A DNA stretch of 64,000 nt from DAOULY01 sp034414595 (GTDB taxonomy: Bacteria; Chloroflexota; Dehalococcoidia; SZUA-161; JAUWZY01): NCBI GenBank assembly GCA_034414595.1, contig DAOULY010000012.1:62001-126000 (forward strand), in the 5' to 3' direction. Of the stretch, positions 41,642 through 50,305 are shown piece by piece. The notes under the pieces are model-generated. The model saw nothing but the letters and a program-made list of their open reading frames with translations. It ran no database searches and was not told the origin of the DNA. Within the stretch, counting starts at the first letter, position 1. Each line of letters starts with the position of its first letter. A program made the translations under genes and the position numbers.

Positions 41642-42474
41642 TAGAGCAAAAGCTGCAGCAGTTGACAGAGAGCCTTAAAGAGATGGGCAGCGTACTCGTG
41701 GCCTACTCCGGCGGCGTGGATAGCACCTTGTTGCTCCGGGTGGCCCTCGAAGCCCTCGGAGATAGGGTGGTCGCGGTGACAGCCAAGTCCCCTACCTATC
41801 CGGAGCGGGAATATGAACAGGCCAAGGCCATAGCTAACGGCTTAGGGGTCAAGCATATTACCATCCTTACCGAAGAACTCAACAATCCCGATTTTACTCG
41901 AAATCCGTTCCACCGCTGCTATTACTGCAAGAGAGAGCTGTTCCAAAAGCTGCGCCATATCGCCTATCAAGAAGGTCTGAACTGTATAGCCGATGGCACC
42001 AACCACGATGACTTGGATGACCATCGCCCGGGAAGGCTGGCGGCAACAGAACTGGGAGTGCGTAGCCCACTTTGTGAAGCTGAGCTCACCAAGAGCGACA
42101 TCCGCACCCTGTCACAGCGACTTGGCTTAGCCACCTGGGACAAACCGAGCTTCGCCTGCCTGGCCTCCAGGTTTCCCTATGGTGATGAGATCACAGCGGA
42201 GAAGTTAAACATGGTCGCCGAGGCCGAGGACTACTTGCATAGCTTAGGCTTTGCCCAGGTGCGGCTCAGACACCACGACAATATCGCTCGCATAGAGGTG
42301 CCACGCGAGGAGATAGGACGTTTTTGCCACCCGGAGCTCTCGGCCCAAATAGTAAGCAGACTGAAAGCCATTGGTTATAGCTATATAACCCTGGACCTGG
42401 AGGGCTACAGATCGGGGAGTATGAACGAGGTCTTTGCAGTGAAGTCGGCGACACTTATAGAAGGAGGGGCTTAG
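41638..42474 (+). CDS. larE: ATP-dependent sacrificial sulfur transferase, LarE-type
   Basis: 278 residues. PP-loop AYSGGVDSTLLLRVA. KPSFACLASRFPYG contains the Cys that LarE sacrifices as its sulfur source. RCYYCKRELF adds two Cys. LarE makes the thiocarboxylate groups of the nickel-pincer cofactor; some family members need an Fe-S cluster. larB and larC are not in the window, so another sulfur-insertion role is possible. It overlaps the nadA stop by four bases (ATGA). Confidence 0.88.
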   Translation: MIEQKLQQLTESLKEMGSVLVAYSGGVDSTLLLRVALEALGDRVVAVTAKSPTYPEREYEQAKAIANGLGVKHITILTEELNNPDFTRNPFHRCYYCKRELFQKLRHIAYQEGLNCIADGTNHDDLDDHRPGRLAATELGVRSPLCEAELTKSDIRTLSQRLGLATWDKPSFACLASRFPYGDEITAEKLNMVAEAEDYLHSLGFAQVRLRHHDNIARIEVPREEIGRFCHPELSAQIVSRLKAIGYSYITLDLEGYRSGSMNEVFAVKSATLIEGGA

Positions 42475-42476
42475 GG

Positions 42477-42767
42477 ATGAAAATTCGGCTGAAGTCCTAC
42501 AACTTCGACGTAGTACAGAGCTTTGGCCAGAGTGAAGTGAACCTGGAAGCAAGTGCGGCGACATTGAGAACACTCCTAAATGAGCTGACTAAGAGAAGCG
42601 GAGGCAAGATCGAACTCATCAGCCCTTACAGCGGGCAGTTCAACGAGGAATTTATCGTGCTGATCAACGGTCAGGAATTTCGCAACTTGCCTCAGGCATT
42701 GGAAACCGAGTTAAACGACGGCGATGAGGTCGACATCGGCCTGCTCTACATCCTCGAAGGCGGATAA
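42477..42767 (+). CDS. MoaD/ThiS-family sulfur carrier protein (2)
   Basis: 96 residues. The C-terminus ILEGG keeps the di-Gly. LLNELTKRSGGKIEL, FIVLINGQEFRNL and LNDGDEVDIG fit the MoaD-like beta-grasp fold. Two bases after larE, so co-translated. Two such carriers at the two ends of one operon suggest distinct acceptors. Confidence 0.82.
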   Translation: MKIRLKSYNFDVVQSFGQSEVNLEASAATLRTLLNELTKRSGGKIELISPYSGQFNEEFIVLINGQEFRNLPQALETELNDGDEVDIGLLYILEGG

Positions 42768-42830
42768 GCCCACCACAGCCAGAGAGATCCCCTCTGACCT
42801 CCCCGCTCCCTTTATTTTGATGGCAATTCG

Positions 42831-42839
42831 TGGTATACT
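42831..42839 (+). promoter_or_regulatory. Extended -10 promoter of dnaN
   Basis: TGGTATACT: a TGn-extended -10 element 23 bases upstream of the dnaN ATG. The -35 (TTTATT at 17 bases) is poor, as usual for extended -10 promoters. Confidence 0.5.
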
Positions 42840-42862
42840 CTGTCAACAGTTAGGGGGATGTG

Positions 42863-43996
42863 ATGAAGATCTCAGGCCTTCAGGATAATTTGAGCAAAGG
42901 TCTGGCAGTGGTGGGCAGAGCAGTAGCCACCAGGACCACTTTGCCCATCACCAACAACGTGCTTCTGGCCACAGAAGGGTCCAAACTGAAGCTGGCCGCG
43001 ACCAATCTCGAGATCGCCATTAGCTGCTGGATTGAGGCCGAGGTCGAGGAGGAAGGAGCCATTACTGTTCCAGCACGATTGCTCACCGATTTCGTCAACT
43101 CCCTGCCCAATGAGCACATCGCCATCTCCCTGTCCCCGAAAACCCGCTCCATTGAACTCAAGTGCGCCAGGTTTGAGGCCCGGATCAGCGGTCAGGATGC
43201 AGATGAGTTCCCACCGATCCCCAGCATAGGTGATGGCACCAGCACCAAGATAGAGGCCGAGGTCCTGGAAACAGCGATCAGACAGGTGGTCTTCGCTGCC
43301 GCTACCGAGGAATCACGACCGGTGCTTACCGGGATCGATGTTCGATTTGAGGGTCAGGAGCTGACCTTGGCCGCAGCCGATGGCTTTAGGCTGGCAGTGC
43401 ATAAGCTACCGTTGACTTCACCCGTGGTCGAAAAGACTGAGGTCATCATCCCGTCACGTTCCTTAGCCGAGCTTCACCGCCTCCTCGGCGGACAGGAGGA
43501 GCCGATAGCAGTGACCATCAACCCGCAGCAGAGCCAGGTGTTGTTCCAGCTCAAGGATGTGGAGATGGTATCCCAGCTGATCCAGGGCACTTTCCCCAAT
43601 TACAATCAGCTAATCCCACAAAGCTATGCTACCAAGGCTGTGGTTGATGTCGCCAATTTCTCCCGGGCGACCAAGACGGCCTCCATCTTCGCCAGGGATG
43701 GCAGCGGCATCGTGAGGCTGATGATAACGCCAGGAGATGAGCTCTCTCCAGGAAAGATCACCGTCTCTGCCCGTGCTGAAGAGGTTGGGGACAACCAGAG
43801 TGATCTCGACGCTATAGTGGAGGGGGAGGAGGCCAAGATCGCCTTCAACAGCAAGTATTTGATCGATGTGCTAAATATTCTAGAACAAGAACAGGTGGCA
43901 CTTGAGACCACAAGTTCATCGAGCCCGGGTGTTTTCCGCCCTATAGGAGCTGAGAACTACCTCTATGTGGTCATGCCCATGTTCGTACAGTGGTGA
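42863..43996 (+). CDS. dnaN: DNA polymerase III beta subunit (sliding clamp)
   Basis: 377 residues from ATG 42863 (a GTG precedes it by one codon; AGGGGG spacing favours ATG). Three repeated clamp domains; ISGLQDNLSKGLAVVGRAVA, TTLPITNNVLLAT, and the C-terminal YLYVVMPMFVQW (V-M-P-M tail). It encircles DNA and holds the polymerase. It is not next to dnaA or an origin; it heads a translation set instead. Confidence 0.96.
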   Translation: MKISGLQDNLSKGLAVVGRAVATRTTLPITNNVLLATEGSKLKLAATNLEIAISCWIEAEVEEEGAITVPARLLTDFVNSLPNEHIAISLSPKTRSIELKCARFEARISGQDADEFPPIPSIGDGTSTKIEAEVLETAIRQVVFAAATEESRPVLTGIDVRFEGQELTLAAADGFRLAVHKLPLTSPVVEKTEVIIPSRSLAELHRLLGGQEEPIAVTINPQQSQVLFQLKDVEMVSQLIQGTFPNYNQLIPQSYATKAVVDVANFSRATKTASIFARDGSGIVRLMITPGDELSPGKITVSARAEEVGDNQSDLDAIVEGEEAKIAFNSKYLIDVLNILEQEQVALETTSSSSPGVFRPIGAENYLYVVMPMFVQW

Positions 43997-44001
43997 TTGA
44001 G

Positions 44002-44268
44002 ATGGTTAAAATTAGATTGCAACGGTTAGGTAAGAAAAAGAGGCCTTTCTATCGGGTGGTGGCCGCAGATTCCCGGGCACCGCGGGATGGCGCCTTCCTC
44101 GAGATCATCGGGCACTATAATCCGCTCACTGAGCCAGCGACCGTGGTCATAGACGAGGAGAAGGCGCTGAAATGGCTCAGATATGGTGCTCAGCCCACAG
44201 AGACCGCCACCAGCTTGCTCAAAAAGGCGGGAATTATGGACAAGTTCGCCGCGGAGAACACTAAATGA
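44002..44268 (+). CDS. rpsP: 30S ribosomal protein bS16
   Basis: 88 residues from ATG 44002. VKIRLQRLGKKKRPFYRVVA and DSRAPRDGAFLEIIGHYNP are diagnostic of S16. The four upstream codons of the open frame are not part of it. It overlaps khpA by four bases (ATGA). Confidence 0.97.
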   Translation: MVKIRLQRLGKKKRPFYRVVAADSRAPRDGAFLEIIGHYNPLTEPATVVIDEEKALKWLRYGAQPTETATSLLKKAGIMDKFAAENTK

Positions 44269-44492
44269 AGGAACTCGTCGAGTACATCGCCAAAGCCATC
44301 GTAGATAACCCTGAGGCAGTTAGAGTCACCGAGACGCCCAGCGAAGATGGAATCGTCATCAAGCTCGAAGTTGACCCCGATGACCGGGGCAAGGTTATCG
44401 GCAAGCAGGGGCACATCGCTAAGGCAGTCCGCACTTTGCTCCGAGTAGCCGCCACCAGAAGGAACATCCGAGCCACGCTGGAAATCGTGTAG
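44265..44492 (+). CDS. khpA: KH-domain RNA-binding protein KhpA
   Basis: 75 residues. DRGKVIGKQGHIAKAVRTLL contains the GxxG loop (GKQG) of a KH domain. It lies between rpsP and rimM as in many bacteria and binds RNA together with KhpB where studied. Confidence 0.93.
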   Translation: MKELVEYIAKAIVDNPEAVRVTETPSEDGIVIKLEVDPDDRGKVIGKQGHIAKAVRTLLRVAATRRNIRATLEIV

Positions 44493-45002
44493 ATGGCACA
44501 GGACCCCGAATCCCCATCGTTGACCGTCGGCCGCGTTTTAGCCCCCTGGGGGATAAGAGGTGAGGTCAAGGTGCAAGTCTTGACTGATTTCCCGGAGCAT
44601 TTAGCCCCTAAAAGCAAGGTCTGCCTCAAAGGCCACTCGTTTACCATTGAGCGCAGCCGCTGCCACGACAAACACGCTGTGGTCAAGCTCGCCGAGATCG
44701 ATGATAGGTCAGCTGCGGAGATGCTTCGCGGGTGCGAACTCGAGATACCCTTTTCTCAGGCCCAACCTCTGCCTGAAGGGGAGTATTACCCACTACAGCT
44801 CATCGGGCTGAATGTCCAGACCACCGAGGGACAAGAGTTGGGCCAGGTGGTCGATATTATGGCCACAGGGAGCAACGATGTTTATGTTGTTCGCGGGCCT
44901 CATGGCGAGGTACTAGTCCCAGCCATAGCCGATGTAGTTGAGTCCATAGACCTGGAGAAAAGACTCATCACCATTCGAGCCATCGCCGGGTTGCTGGAGT
45001 AG
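44493..45002 (+). CDS. rimM: Ribosome maturation factor RimM
   Basis: 169 residues, starting right after the khpA stop. TVGRVLAPWGIRGEVKVQVL opens the RimM N-domain; the C-terminal PRC barrel has EYYPLQLIGLNV and GHN-type DVYVVRGPHGEVLVPAI. It assists 30S head assembly with S19. The usual trmD and rplS do not follow; a repeat protein does. Confidence 0.95.
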   Translation: MAQDPESPSLTVGRVLAPWGIRGEVKVQVLTDFPEHLAPKSKVCLKGHSFTIERSRCHDKHAVVKLAEIDDRSAAEMLRGCELEIPFSQAQPLPEGEYYPLQLIGLNVQTTEGQELGQVVDIMATGSNDVYVVRGPHGEVLVPAIADVVESIDLEKRLITIRAIAGLLE

Positions 45003-45065
45003 ACGGGAGGAGCAATAGTAACAGTTGCTGAAGAGCGTAGCGTCAAGCCGATCATAGGCGGCATT

Positions 45066-46085
45066 TTGTGTATAGCTGCCGGGGTTCTCGGTCTCATTCT
45101 TGCCATAATCTGGGCTACGACCGGCGGCACCACACATCACTTTTATAGTGTCTGGGGCAGTTCCTCCTCCGATGTCTTCGCCATAGGGGATTCGGGCATC
45201 ATCCTGCATTATGAAGGCGGCTCCTGGAGCACAATGACCAGCGACACCACAAACCACCTTTATGGCGTCTGGGGCAGCTCATCCTCCGATGTCTTCGCCG
45301 TGGGGGATTCGGGCATCATCCTGCACTATGACGGCAGCTCCTGGAGCACAATGACTAGCGGCACCACAAATATCCTTCAGGGCGTCTGGGGCGGTTCCTC
45401 CTCCGATGTCTTCGCTGTAGGGGATTCGGGCACCGTCCTGCACTATGACGGCAGCTCCTGGAGCACAATGACCAGCGGCACCACAAATATCCTACAGGGC
45501 GTCTGGGGCGGTTCCTCCTCCGATGGCTTCGCTGTAGGGGAGTCGGGCACCGTCCTGCATTATGACGGCAGCTCCTGGAGCACAATGACCAGCAGCACCA
45601 CAAATACCCTTCAGGGCGTCTGGGGCAGCTCATCCTCCGATGTCCTCGCTGTAGGGGATTCGGGCTCCATCCTGCACTATGACGGCAGCTCCTGGAGCAC
45701 AATGGCCAGCGGCATCACAAATACCTTTTATGGCGTCTGGGGCAGCTCATCCTCCGATGTCTTCGCTGTAGGGGATTCGGACACCCTCATGCATTATAAC
45801 GGCAGCTCCTGGAGCGCAACGACCATCGGCATTGCCGGCGGCATTGTATGGACAACCGCCATACTGATGTCGGTCATCCCCAGCGCTATCGCGATACTCG
45901 GCGGATACTTCGCACTAAAGAGGAAGAACTTCTGGCTGGCCATTTTGGGCGGTGTCGCAGCCATGCTGTTCGCACCGACTTTTAGCTATCAAGGGATACC
46001 CCTGGGGGCAGCGCTGCCACTGGCAGCGGTGGTGCTTATCATTCTCTCACGAAAAGAATTCCCGCAAAAACAAGCAAAACCCTAA
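45066..46085 (+). CDS. Membrane-anchored beta-propeller-like repeat protein
   Basis: 339 residues from TTG 45066 as the conservative start. The frame stays open and coding-like up to the rimM stop; TVAEERSVKPIIGGIL just after GGAGGAGCA suggests translation really starts near 45015 at ATA or GTA. A transmembrane helix (IAAGVLGLILAIIWATT) is followed by six 39-residue repeats with VWGSSSSDVFAVGDSG and LHYDGSSWSTMTSG, then three hydrophobic helices and a basic tail. The repeats look like propeller blades on the outer face. Repeat units of this kind are common in bacterial surface proteins; function unknown. Confidence 0.75.
   Translation: MCIAAGVLGLILAIIWATTGGTTHHFYSVWGSSSSDVFAIGDSGIILHYEGGSWSTMTSDTTNHLYGVWGSSSSDVFAVGDSGIILHYDGSSWSTMTSGTTNILQGVWGGSSSDVFAVGDSGTVLHYDGSSWSTMTSGTTNILQGVWGGSSSDGFAVGESGTVLHYDGSSWSTMTSSTTNTLQGVWGSSSSDVLAVGDSGSILHYDGSSWSTMASGITNTFYGVWGSSSSDVFAVGDSDTLMHYNGSSWSATTIGIAGGIVWTTAILMSVIPSAIAILGGYFALKRKNFWLAILGGVAAMLFAPTFSYQGIPLGAALPLAAVVLIILSRKEFPQKQAKP
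45129..45830 (+). repeat. Six tandem 117-bp coding repeats
   Basis: The repeat protein is built of six in-frame units of 39 codons; units 2-5 are nearly identical at base level (around GACGGCAGCTCCTGGAGCAC), while units 1 and 6 have diverged. This indicates recent expansion by slippage or recombination. Confidence 0.88.
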
Positions 46086-46095
46086 GACGCTTTGC

Positions 46096-46998
46096 CTATC
46101 GTTCCGTCTGCAACCAAAGCCTCTGGCCATCGCTGATAAGCTCGATGGTCCCTCTTTCCGCCGTCAGATAAATCGCCTCTGCTCCCACCCTCTGCGCCAA
46201 TCTGGCCATGACCTCGGGATGGGGATGGCCAAAGCTATTATCAGCCCCTACTGAGATAACCGCCAGTTTTGGTTCGACGGCTTCCAAGAAGTAAGCGCTG
46301 GAAGAGGTGTCAGCACCGTGGTGGCACACTTTGAGCACTTCGCCATTGATCTCAGCCCCTTCACTAAGTAGAAAGTGCTCAGCTTCCTGAAAAATATCGG
46401 CGGTGAACAGGAAGCTGACCTGGCCATAGACCAATCGCAGCACCACTGAGTTGTTGTCCACATCTGAAGACGTACCCTGGAGCATCTCAGCCTGGGGATG
46501 GAGCACATCCAGCCTGACACCATCGCCCAGTTCTATTCGCAGGCCCGCCCGGGCCACGGTGCACTCGATCCCCTTGTCCTCGATCAGCTTGCGCCACTCA
46601 TCATAGGCCGGAGAATCATATTCCAGACCGCTTTCCCAGACCTGCCCCACCTGGTAGCGACGCAGCACCTCCACCAGACCCGCTATATGGTCATCATGGG
46701 GATGAGTCAGCACCACCAAGTCTATGCTCCGATCCCAAAAGGGCATCCTCGGGCCCAGCTCATTGGTTATCGCTTCGGGACTGGGGCCGCCATCAATCAA
46801 TATCTGGCGATGGGACGGAGTTTGGATAAAGATGGCATCACCCTGGCCGACATCGAGGAAGAAGACATGGAGTCTGCTATCGGGTGCAGCTATGGCTGCA
46901 GTCCAGACCAGGGCCACAGCGATAAGGAGAGGGAACAGGATCCACTTCAGCGGCAGCCATGCCGCAATTGCTGAGAGCAACGTCAGAAATCTCCTCAT
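46096..46998 (-). CDS. ComEC-type metallo-beta-lactamase-fold protein
   Basis: 300 residues from ATG 46996-46998, overlapping the comEC-core stop by four bases (ATGA). An N-terminal hydrophobic anchor (WILFPLLIAVALVWTAA) is followed by FFLDVGQGDAIFI, LIDGGPS, the metal motif THPHDDHIAG and VCHHGADTSSS. It corresponds to the C-terminal nuclease-like domain of ComEC, which normally forms one chain with the membrane core. Runs tail to tail with the repeat protein. Confidence 0.9.
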   Translation of the reverse strand: MRRFLTLLSAIAAWLPLKWILFPLLIAVALVWTAAIAAPDSRLHVFFLDVGQGDAIFIQTPSHRQILIDGGPSPEAITNELGPRMPFWDRSIDLVVLTHPHDDHIAGLVEVLRRYQVGQVWESGLEYDSPAYDEWRKLIEDKGIECTVARAGLRIELGDGVRLDVLHPQAEMLQGTSSDVDNNSVVLRLVYGQVSFLFTADIFQEAEHFLLSEGAEINGEVLKVCHHGADTSSSAYFLEAVEPKLAVISVGADNSFGHPHPEVMARLAQRVGAEAIYLTAERGTIELISDGQRLWLQTER

Positions 46999-48539
46999 CG
47001 TGGCCACCACTTCCTTAGCTGGCTCCGATTGGCAATCAGCCAAAGTGCAACGGCAAGGACAGCGTAATAAAGCAAAACGGCATAGATGGGAAAGGAGATA
47101 TCCCAGGTAGCAAAGGGTAGGGCCGAGAAAAGTTGAACTACGGCAATGGTGTAACTGGTGAACAGCCAGGCGACCCAGCCCAAAATCTGTGCCAAGGGCA
47201 GGGCAAAAAGTCCCACAACTCCAGTCAGGGCCGCGCTGATGATGATGCCCGGCAAAGCTGGCAAAACGAAGAAAGTGGCAGGCAGGGCCACTGAGGAGAT
47301 TCTACCAAAGTAGAAAGCGATCAAAGGCAAGGTGAACAGAATAGCGCCCAGCGTTACCGAAAGGCTGCTGATAACGAAACGCACCGATGAGGCCCTCCAG
47401 CCAGCCCCTTCTGACAGGCCAGTAGCTCGTGCTCCCAGTTCTTGGAATTTGGGAGTCAGGAATACCAGCCCGGCCATGGCAGCAAAGCTCAATTGAAAGG
47501 AAGCATCCCCCAAGAGCGAGGGCTGGATTCCCGTCATGATGGCCGCAGCCAGAAGGAGTGCCGTAAGAGCGCTGCGCGGCCTCCCGATGTAGTCGGCGAA
47601 AAGCCAGAGGCTGCCCATAATAGCGGCACGGAACACCGGAGGGCGCCATCCGGTGAGCACGGCATAAAGCCAGATGAGAACCAAGGCGAGGAGGAAATAA
47701 GTCGGCCGTCGCCGACCGAAAAGACAGACTCCGAAGCTGAGGACGATACCGGCGAATATGCTCACATGAAGGCCAGAAACCGCAGTGATATGGACGGTTC
47801 CCGTCCTTGCTAGGTCTTCCCCAACCTCGGTAGATATGGAGCCGCGCTTGCCCAGCAGAATGGCCTGAGCCAATGAGTTTTGAGGTTCAGATAGAGTTCG
47901 ATCCAGGGCTTGAGAGAGACTATCCCTGAGCCCGTAGATCCACTGCAATGGCTTGGCCCCCTGCTCCGCGGCAACGAGCTCCATCTCATCAGGGTAATAA
48001 GCGAAGACTACCGATTGGAGCTCGCTATGGCTGAGATGCTCCCTCGATGCCGTCAGCTTTCCTTCCACTCTGAGCAGGTCGCCATAACGATAGTAGGGAA
48101 AATCCCGGTCGAGGAAATCTTGGTCATCGGCGAAATCGGGAATCCTGGGCACATAGACCAGAGCCGTTCCTGAAACCGGTTGCCATTCGTCCTCTGCCTT
48201 TATGGTCACTCTTTCCAGCCGAAGGGCCGTAGTCTGGTCCCCGGGCTCAGGGTCGGCGGTAACAAGCCCTTCCACCCCGGCGATCTCTACGGAGTCCTGA
48301 TCGCCATAAAGTTGAAGGATGTACGGGTCAGTTTTGGGGCCAGTGAGAGCAATGCAGGCGATGCCGCCGGCGAGGGCTATGAGACAAAACCCGAGAAGAA
48401 ACAGGCTACGGCGGCGAAGCAGCAGGAGCACAATCGCAACTCCAGCCAACCCCACCAGGACCAAGCCCCAAAGGGGGCCATCGCCGGCTCCCAAGTAGAT
48501 TCCGATGATCCAGCATAGACAGAGGTAAATAAGTTTCAT
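46995..48539 (-). CDS. comEC: ComEC/Rec2 competence membrane protein, core domain
   Basis: 514 residues. N-terminal two or three helices and an OB-like part (EIAGVEGLVTADPEPGDQTT), then the competence domain with TGTVHITAVSGLHVSIFAG and about eight further helices. It forms the channel for single-stranded DNA uptake. The metallo-beta-lactamase domain is encoded separately by the next, overlapping gene. Together with comEA 14 bases upstream it forms a DNA-uptake operon. Confidence 0.93.
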   Translation of the reverse strand: MKLIYLCLCWIIGIYLGAGDGPLWGLVLVGLAGVAIVLLLLRRRSLFLLGFCLIALAGGIACIALTGPKTDPYILQLYGDQDSVEIAGVEGLVTADPEPGDQTTALRLERVTIKAEDEWQPVSGTALVYVPRIPDFADDQDFLDRDFPYYRYGDLLRVEGKLTASREHLSHSELQSVVFAYYPDEMELVAAEQGAKPLQWIYGLRDSLSQALDRTLSEPQNSLAQAILLGKRGSISTEVGEDLARTGTVHITAVSGLHVSIFAGIVLSFGVCLFGRRRPTYFLLALVLIWLYAVLTGWRPPVFRAAIMGSLWLFADYIGRPRSALTALLLAAAIMTGIQPSLLGDASFQLSFAAMAGLVFLTPKFQELGARATGLSEGAGWRASSVRFVISSLSVTLGAILFTLPLIAFYFGRISSVALPATFFVLPALPGIIISAALTGVVGLFALPLAQILGWVAWLFTSYTIAVVQLFSALPFATWDISFPIYAVLLYYAVLAVALWLIANRSQLRKWWPR

Positions 48540-48553
48540 CTTCGGATAAAGGC

Positions 48554-49075
48554 TTAGTACACCGTGATCTTATCTTTCAAATCGTCATAGGTCTGCTCAC
48601 CGATGCCACTGACATTTTGCAGCTCCTCTTTGCTCAGAAAGGGTCCGTTGTCAATGCGGTAGGCGACGATATTTTGAGCCTTGACCGGCCCGATGCCGGG
48701 CAACGTCTCCAGCTGCGAGGCACTGGCGGTATTGATGTTGACCTTTGACAGAACCCCTGTGCTCAGGACATGGATTTGGTCCCCGTCGTCCAACTCCTGA
48801 GTGAGGTTAAGGCCCCCCAGATAAGCATCGGCAGTGAACCCTCCTGCGGCTTTGATGGCGTTGGCCACGCGGGCACCGCTGGGCAAGGTGTAACTCCCTG
48901 GACTCGCCACCCCGCCACTGACCTGGACCTCGATCTGCTCAGGCGAAGCCAGGCTAATCTCTATGGCTCCGCTCGTAGTGAATTGGCGATAGAATAAAAA
49001 CGCCCCGCCACCAAGGAGCAGGGCCAACAAGAACAGAATGATAGGGCCGCGGTATCTTTCCAGCCAATGCCACAT
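48554..49075 (-). CDS. comEA: ComEA-like helix-hairpin-helix DNA-binding protein
   Basis: 173 residues, start after GGGAGGAG. One N-terminal helix (IILFLLALLLGGGAFLF), a SLBB domain (VQVSGGVASPGSYTLPSGAR), then tandem HhH motifs (VNINTASASQLETLPGIGPV and LQNVSGIGEQTYDDLKD). It is an anchored receptor for double-stranded DNA in transformation. Confidence 0.94.
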   Translation of the reverse strand: MWHWLERYRGPIILFLLALLLGGGAFLFYRQFTTSGAIEISLASPEQIEVQVSGGVASPGSYTLPSGARVANAIKAAGGFTADAYLGGLNLTQELDDGDQIHVLSTGVLSKVNINTASASQLETLPGIGPVKAQNIVAYRIDNGPFLSKEELQNVSGIGEQTYDDLKDKITVY

Positions 49076-49270
49076 GTCTCCTCCCTTGCACCCGTTTTGT
49101 GCTTAATATAACAGATGAGGAGGATATCGAGGTAGCAGCGCAGCTTCAGCATCAAATGATGGCTGGCATGGTTCTTGTCCTCAGGGAGAGACTACCGGCA
49201 CTGGCTAAACCGTCATGAGATGTCGGGGCAACCCCTTCGGGGTCTCAACTGAGGAAGTTTGTCAGGAATA

Positions 49271-49444
49271 TTATGGGAAACACCCCAGCTGGCAATTGGC
49301 GATTTTTATGCCGAGCTTGTTTGCCATATCGCCAACCTGCTTAGGGGCGACTTTAAGTTTCCTGGCTATCTTGAAGGCTATAGCACAAGGGAGCTTGCCA
49401 TCAACCAGAGATGCCTTTATTTCTTCTTCCAGCGTCCTGTTCAT
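49271..49444 (-). CDS. Small conserved-looking protein (57 aa)
   Basis: ATG 49442-49444 follows GAGGGGGTGG; TAA at 49271-49273. MNRTLEEEIKASLVDGKLPC, then AIAFKIARKLKVAPKQVGDM, then ANKLGIKIANCQLGCFP. A compact helical peptide with three Cys, two near the end (NCQLGCF). The pattern DGKLPCAxAFKIAxKL...IKIxxCQLGCF is one I associate with short proteins of anaerobes and archaea. Possibly metal-binding or a winged-helix fragment; function unknown. Confidence 0.7.
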   Translation of the reverse strand: MNRTLEEEIKASLVDGKLPCAIAFKIARKLKVAPKQVGDMANKLGIKIANCQLGCFP

Positions 49445-49690
49445 ATGTCCACCCCCTCTAAATATATCTATTCATATATTAACACGATACTTGAATTCTG
49501 AGCTCTTCACAAGGGATAATAGATTCCCAGAGGCATATGCAAGGATCGGTCGGAGCGTGGACGCTGAAAGGATCAGGCTTAAAGCTACAAAATCAGCGTT
49601 CTGGGACGCAGATGATGCAAAGGGGCCATAAAGGTTAGAAAAAGCCCTGGCCGGGGCAAAACAGACTAGGGTTGCAGATGATAATAGTTG
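49445..49690 (+). other. Spacer with a possible coding relic
   Basis: About 245 bases. A plus-strand frame ends at 49629-49631 and reads FPEAYARIGRSVDAERIRLK then ATKSAFWDADDAKGP without a credible start. This may be the tail of a lost gene; nothing else was recognised. Confidence 0.25.
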
Positions 49691-49909
49691 TCACATTTGA
49701 ACCTTGGTTGCTGATAGCAGGACCAAGTAGCCACAATGATTACATATCAGAGTGTGAACAGGAATAATTCCTATATCGTCCATCGATCTTATGTCTAATA
49801 CTCCAGTCTTAGCATCATAAAGGATCATTGCGGCATCCTCTGCTTGTTCCAATTCGCCTATACCACAAAGCGAACATTTTGTCGGGAGGTTGACATCATA
49901 TGTAGACAC
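49691..49909 (-). CDS. Zinc-ribbon-type small protein
   Basis: 72 residues. A GTG at 49907-49909 lies six bases after AAAGGAGG and is preferred to the upstream in-frame ATG. Two CxxC knuckles, KCSLCGIGELEQ and ICNHCGYLVLL, frame a beta-rich middle, i.e. a zinc ribbon. No partner is evident. Function unknown; nucleic-acid or protein binding is possible. Confidence 0.65.
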   Translation of the reverse strand: MSTYDVNLPTKCSLCGIGELEQAEDAAMILYDAKTGVLDIRSMDDIGIIPVHTLICNHCGYLVLLSATKVQM

Positions 49910-50305
49910 AGGGATCCTCCTTTGGCCGTGATAAGCAATGATATAGCGGGAAGACTTAGTTGTCAAGTGCTTTTGAAACGCCGCAGCACCCCAGCTCTGC
50001 CCCAGAATGGCGCTCAGTTCTATCGGATGACTCCCCTCTATTCAGCTCATACCTTCTACTCAGCGCTATGAGCGAATTTAAGGCCTTCTAAGGAGTGAGC
50101 GAAACTTGTCCAGTTAGCATCTGAGAGATAGACTTTTGCCTTGAGGGTACAAAGTCACCATAGGAGTTAGTACGAAAGTCATATTGACGAGTCCGCATAC
50201 TTGCATGATAGCGTAACATAAGGAAATCGCATAACAGGCGCTATTTCGCTAAAGTGTGCACCATAAGCACACACTGTTTGCTTTGATAGTGCATTGAATA
50301 AGCAA
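49910..50305. other. Intergenic region before a zinc-ribbon gene
   Basis: 396 bases. A short hairpin GTGTGC/GCACAC lies at 50254-50272. A TTGACG-like -35 near 50194 is not followed by a good -10. No gene, RNA or repeat was recognised. Confidence 0.3.

Noticed and set aside
49215..49260. Small CCCC-TTCG-GGGG hairpin after comEA region
   Set aside because: Stem too short and no U-tract; ordinary stable tetraloop by chance is likely.
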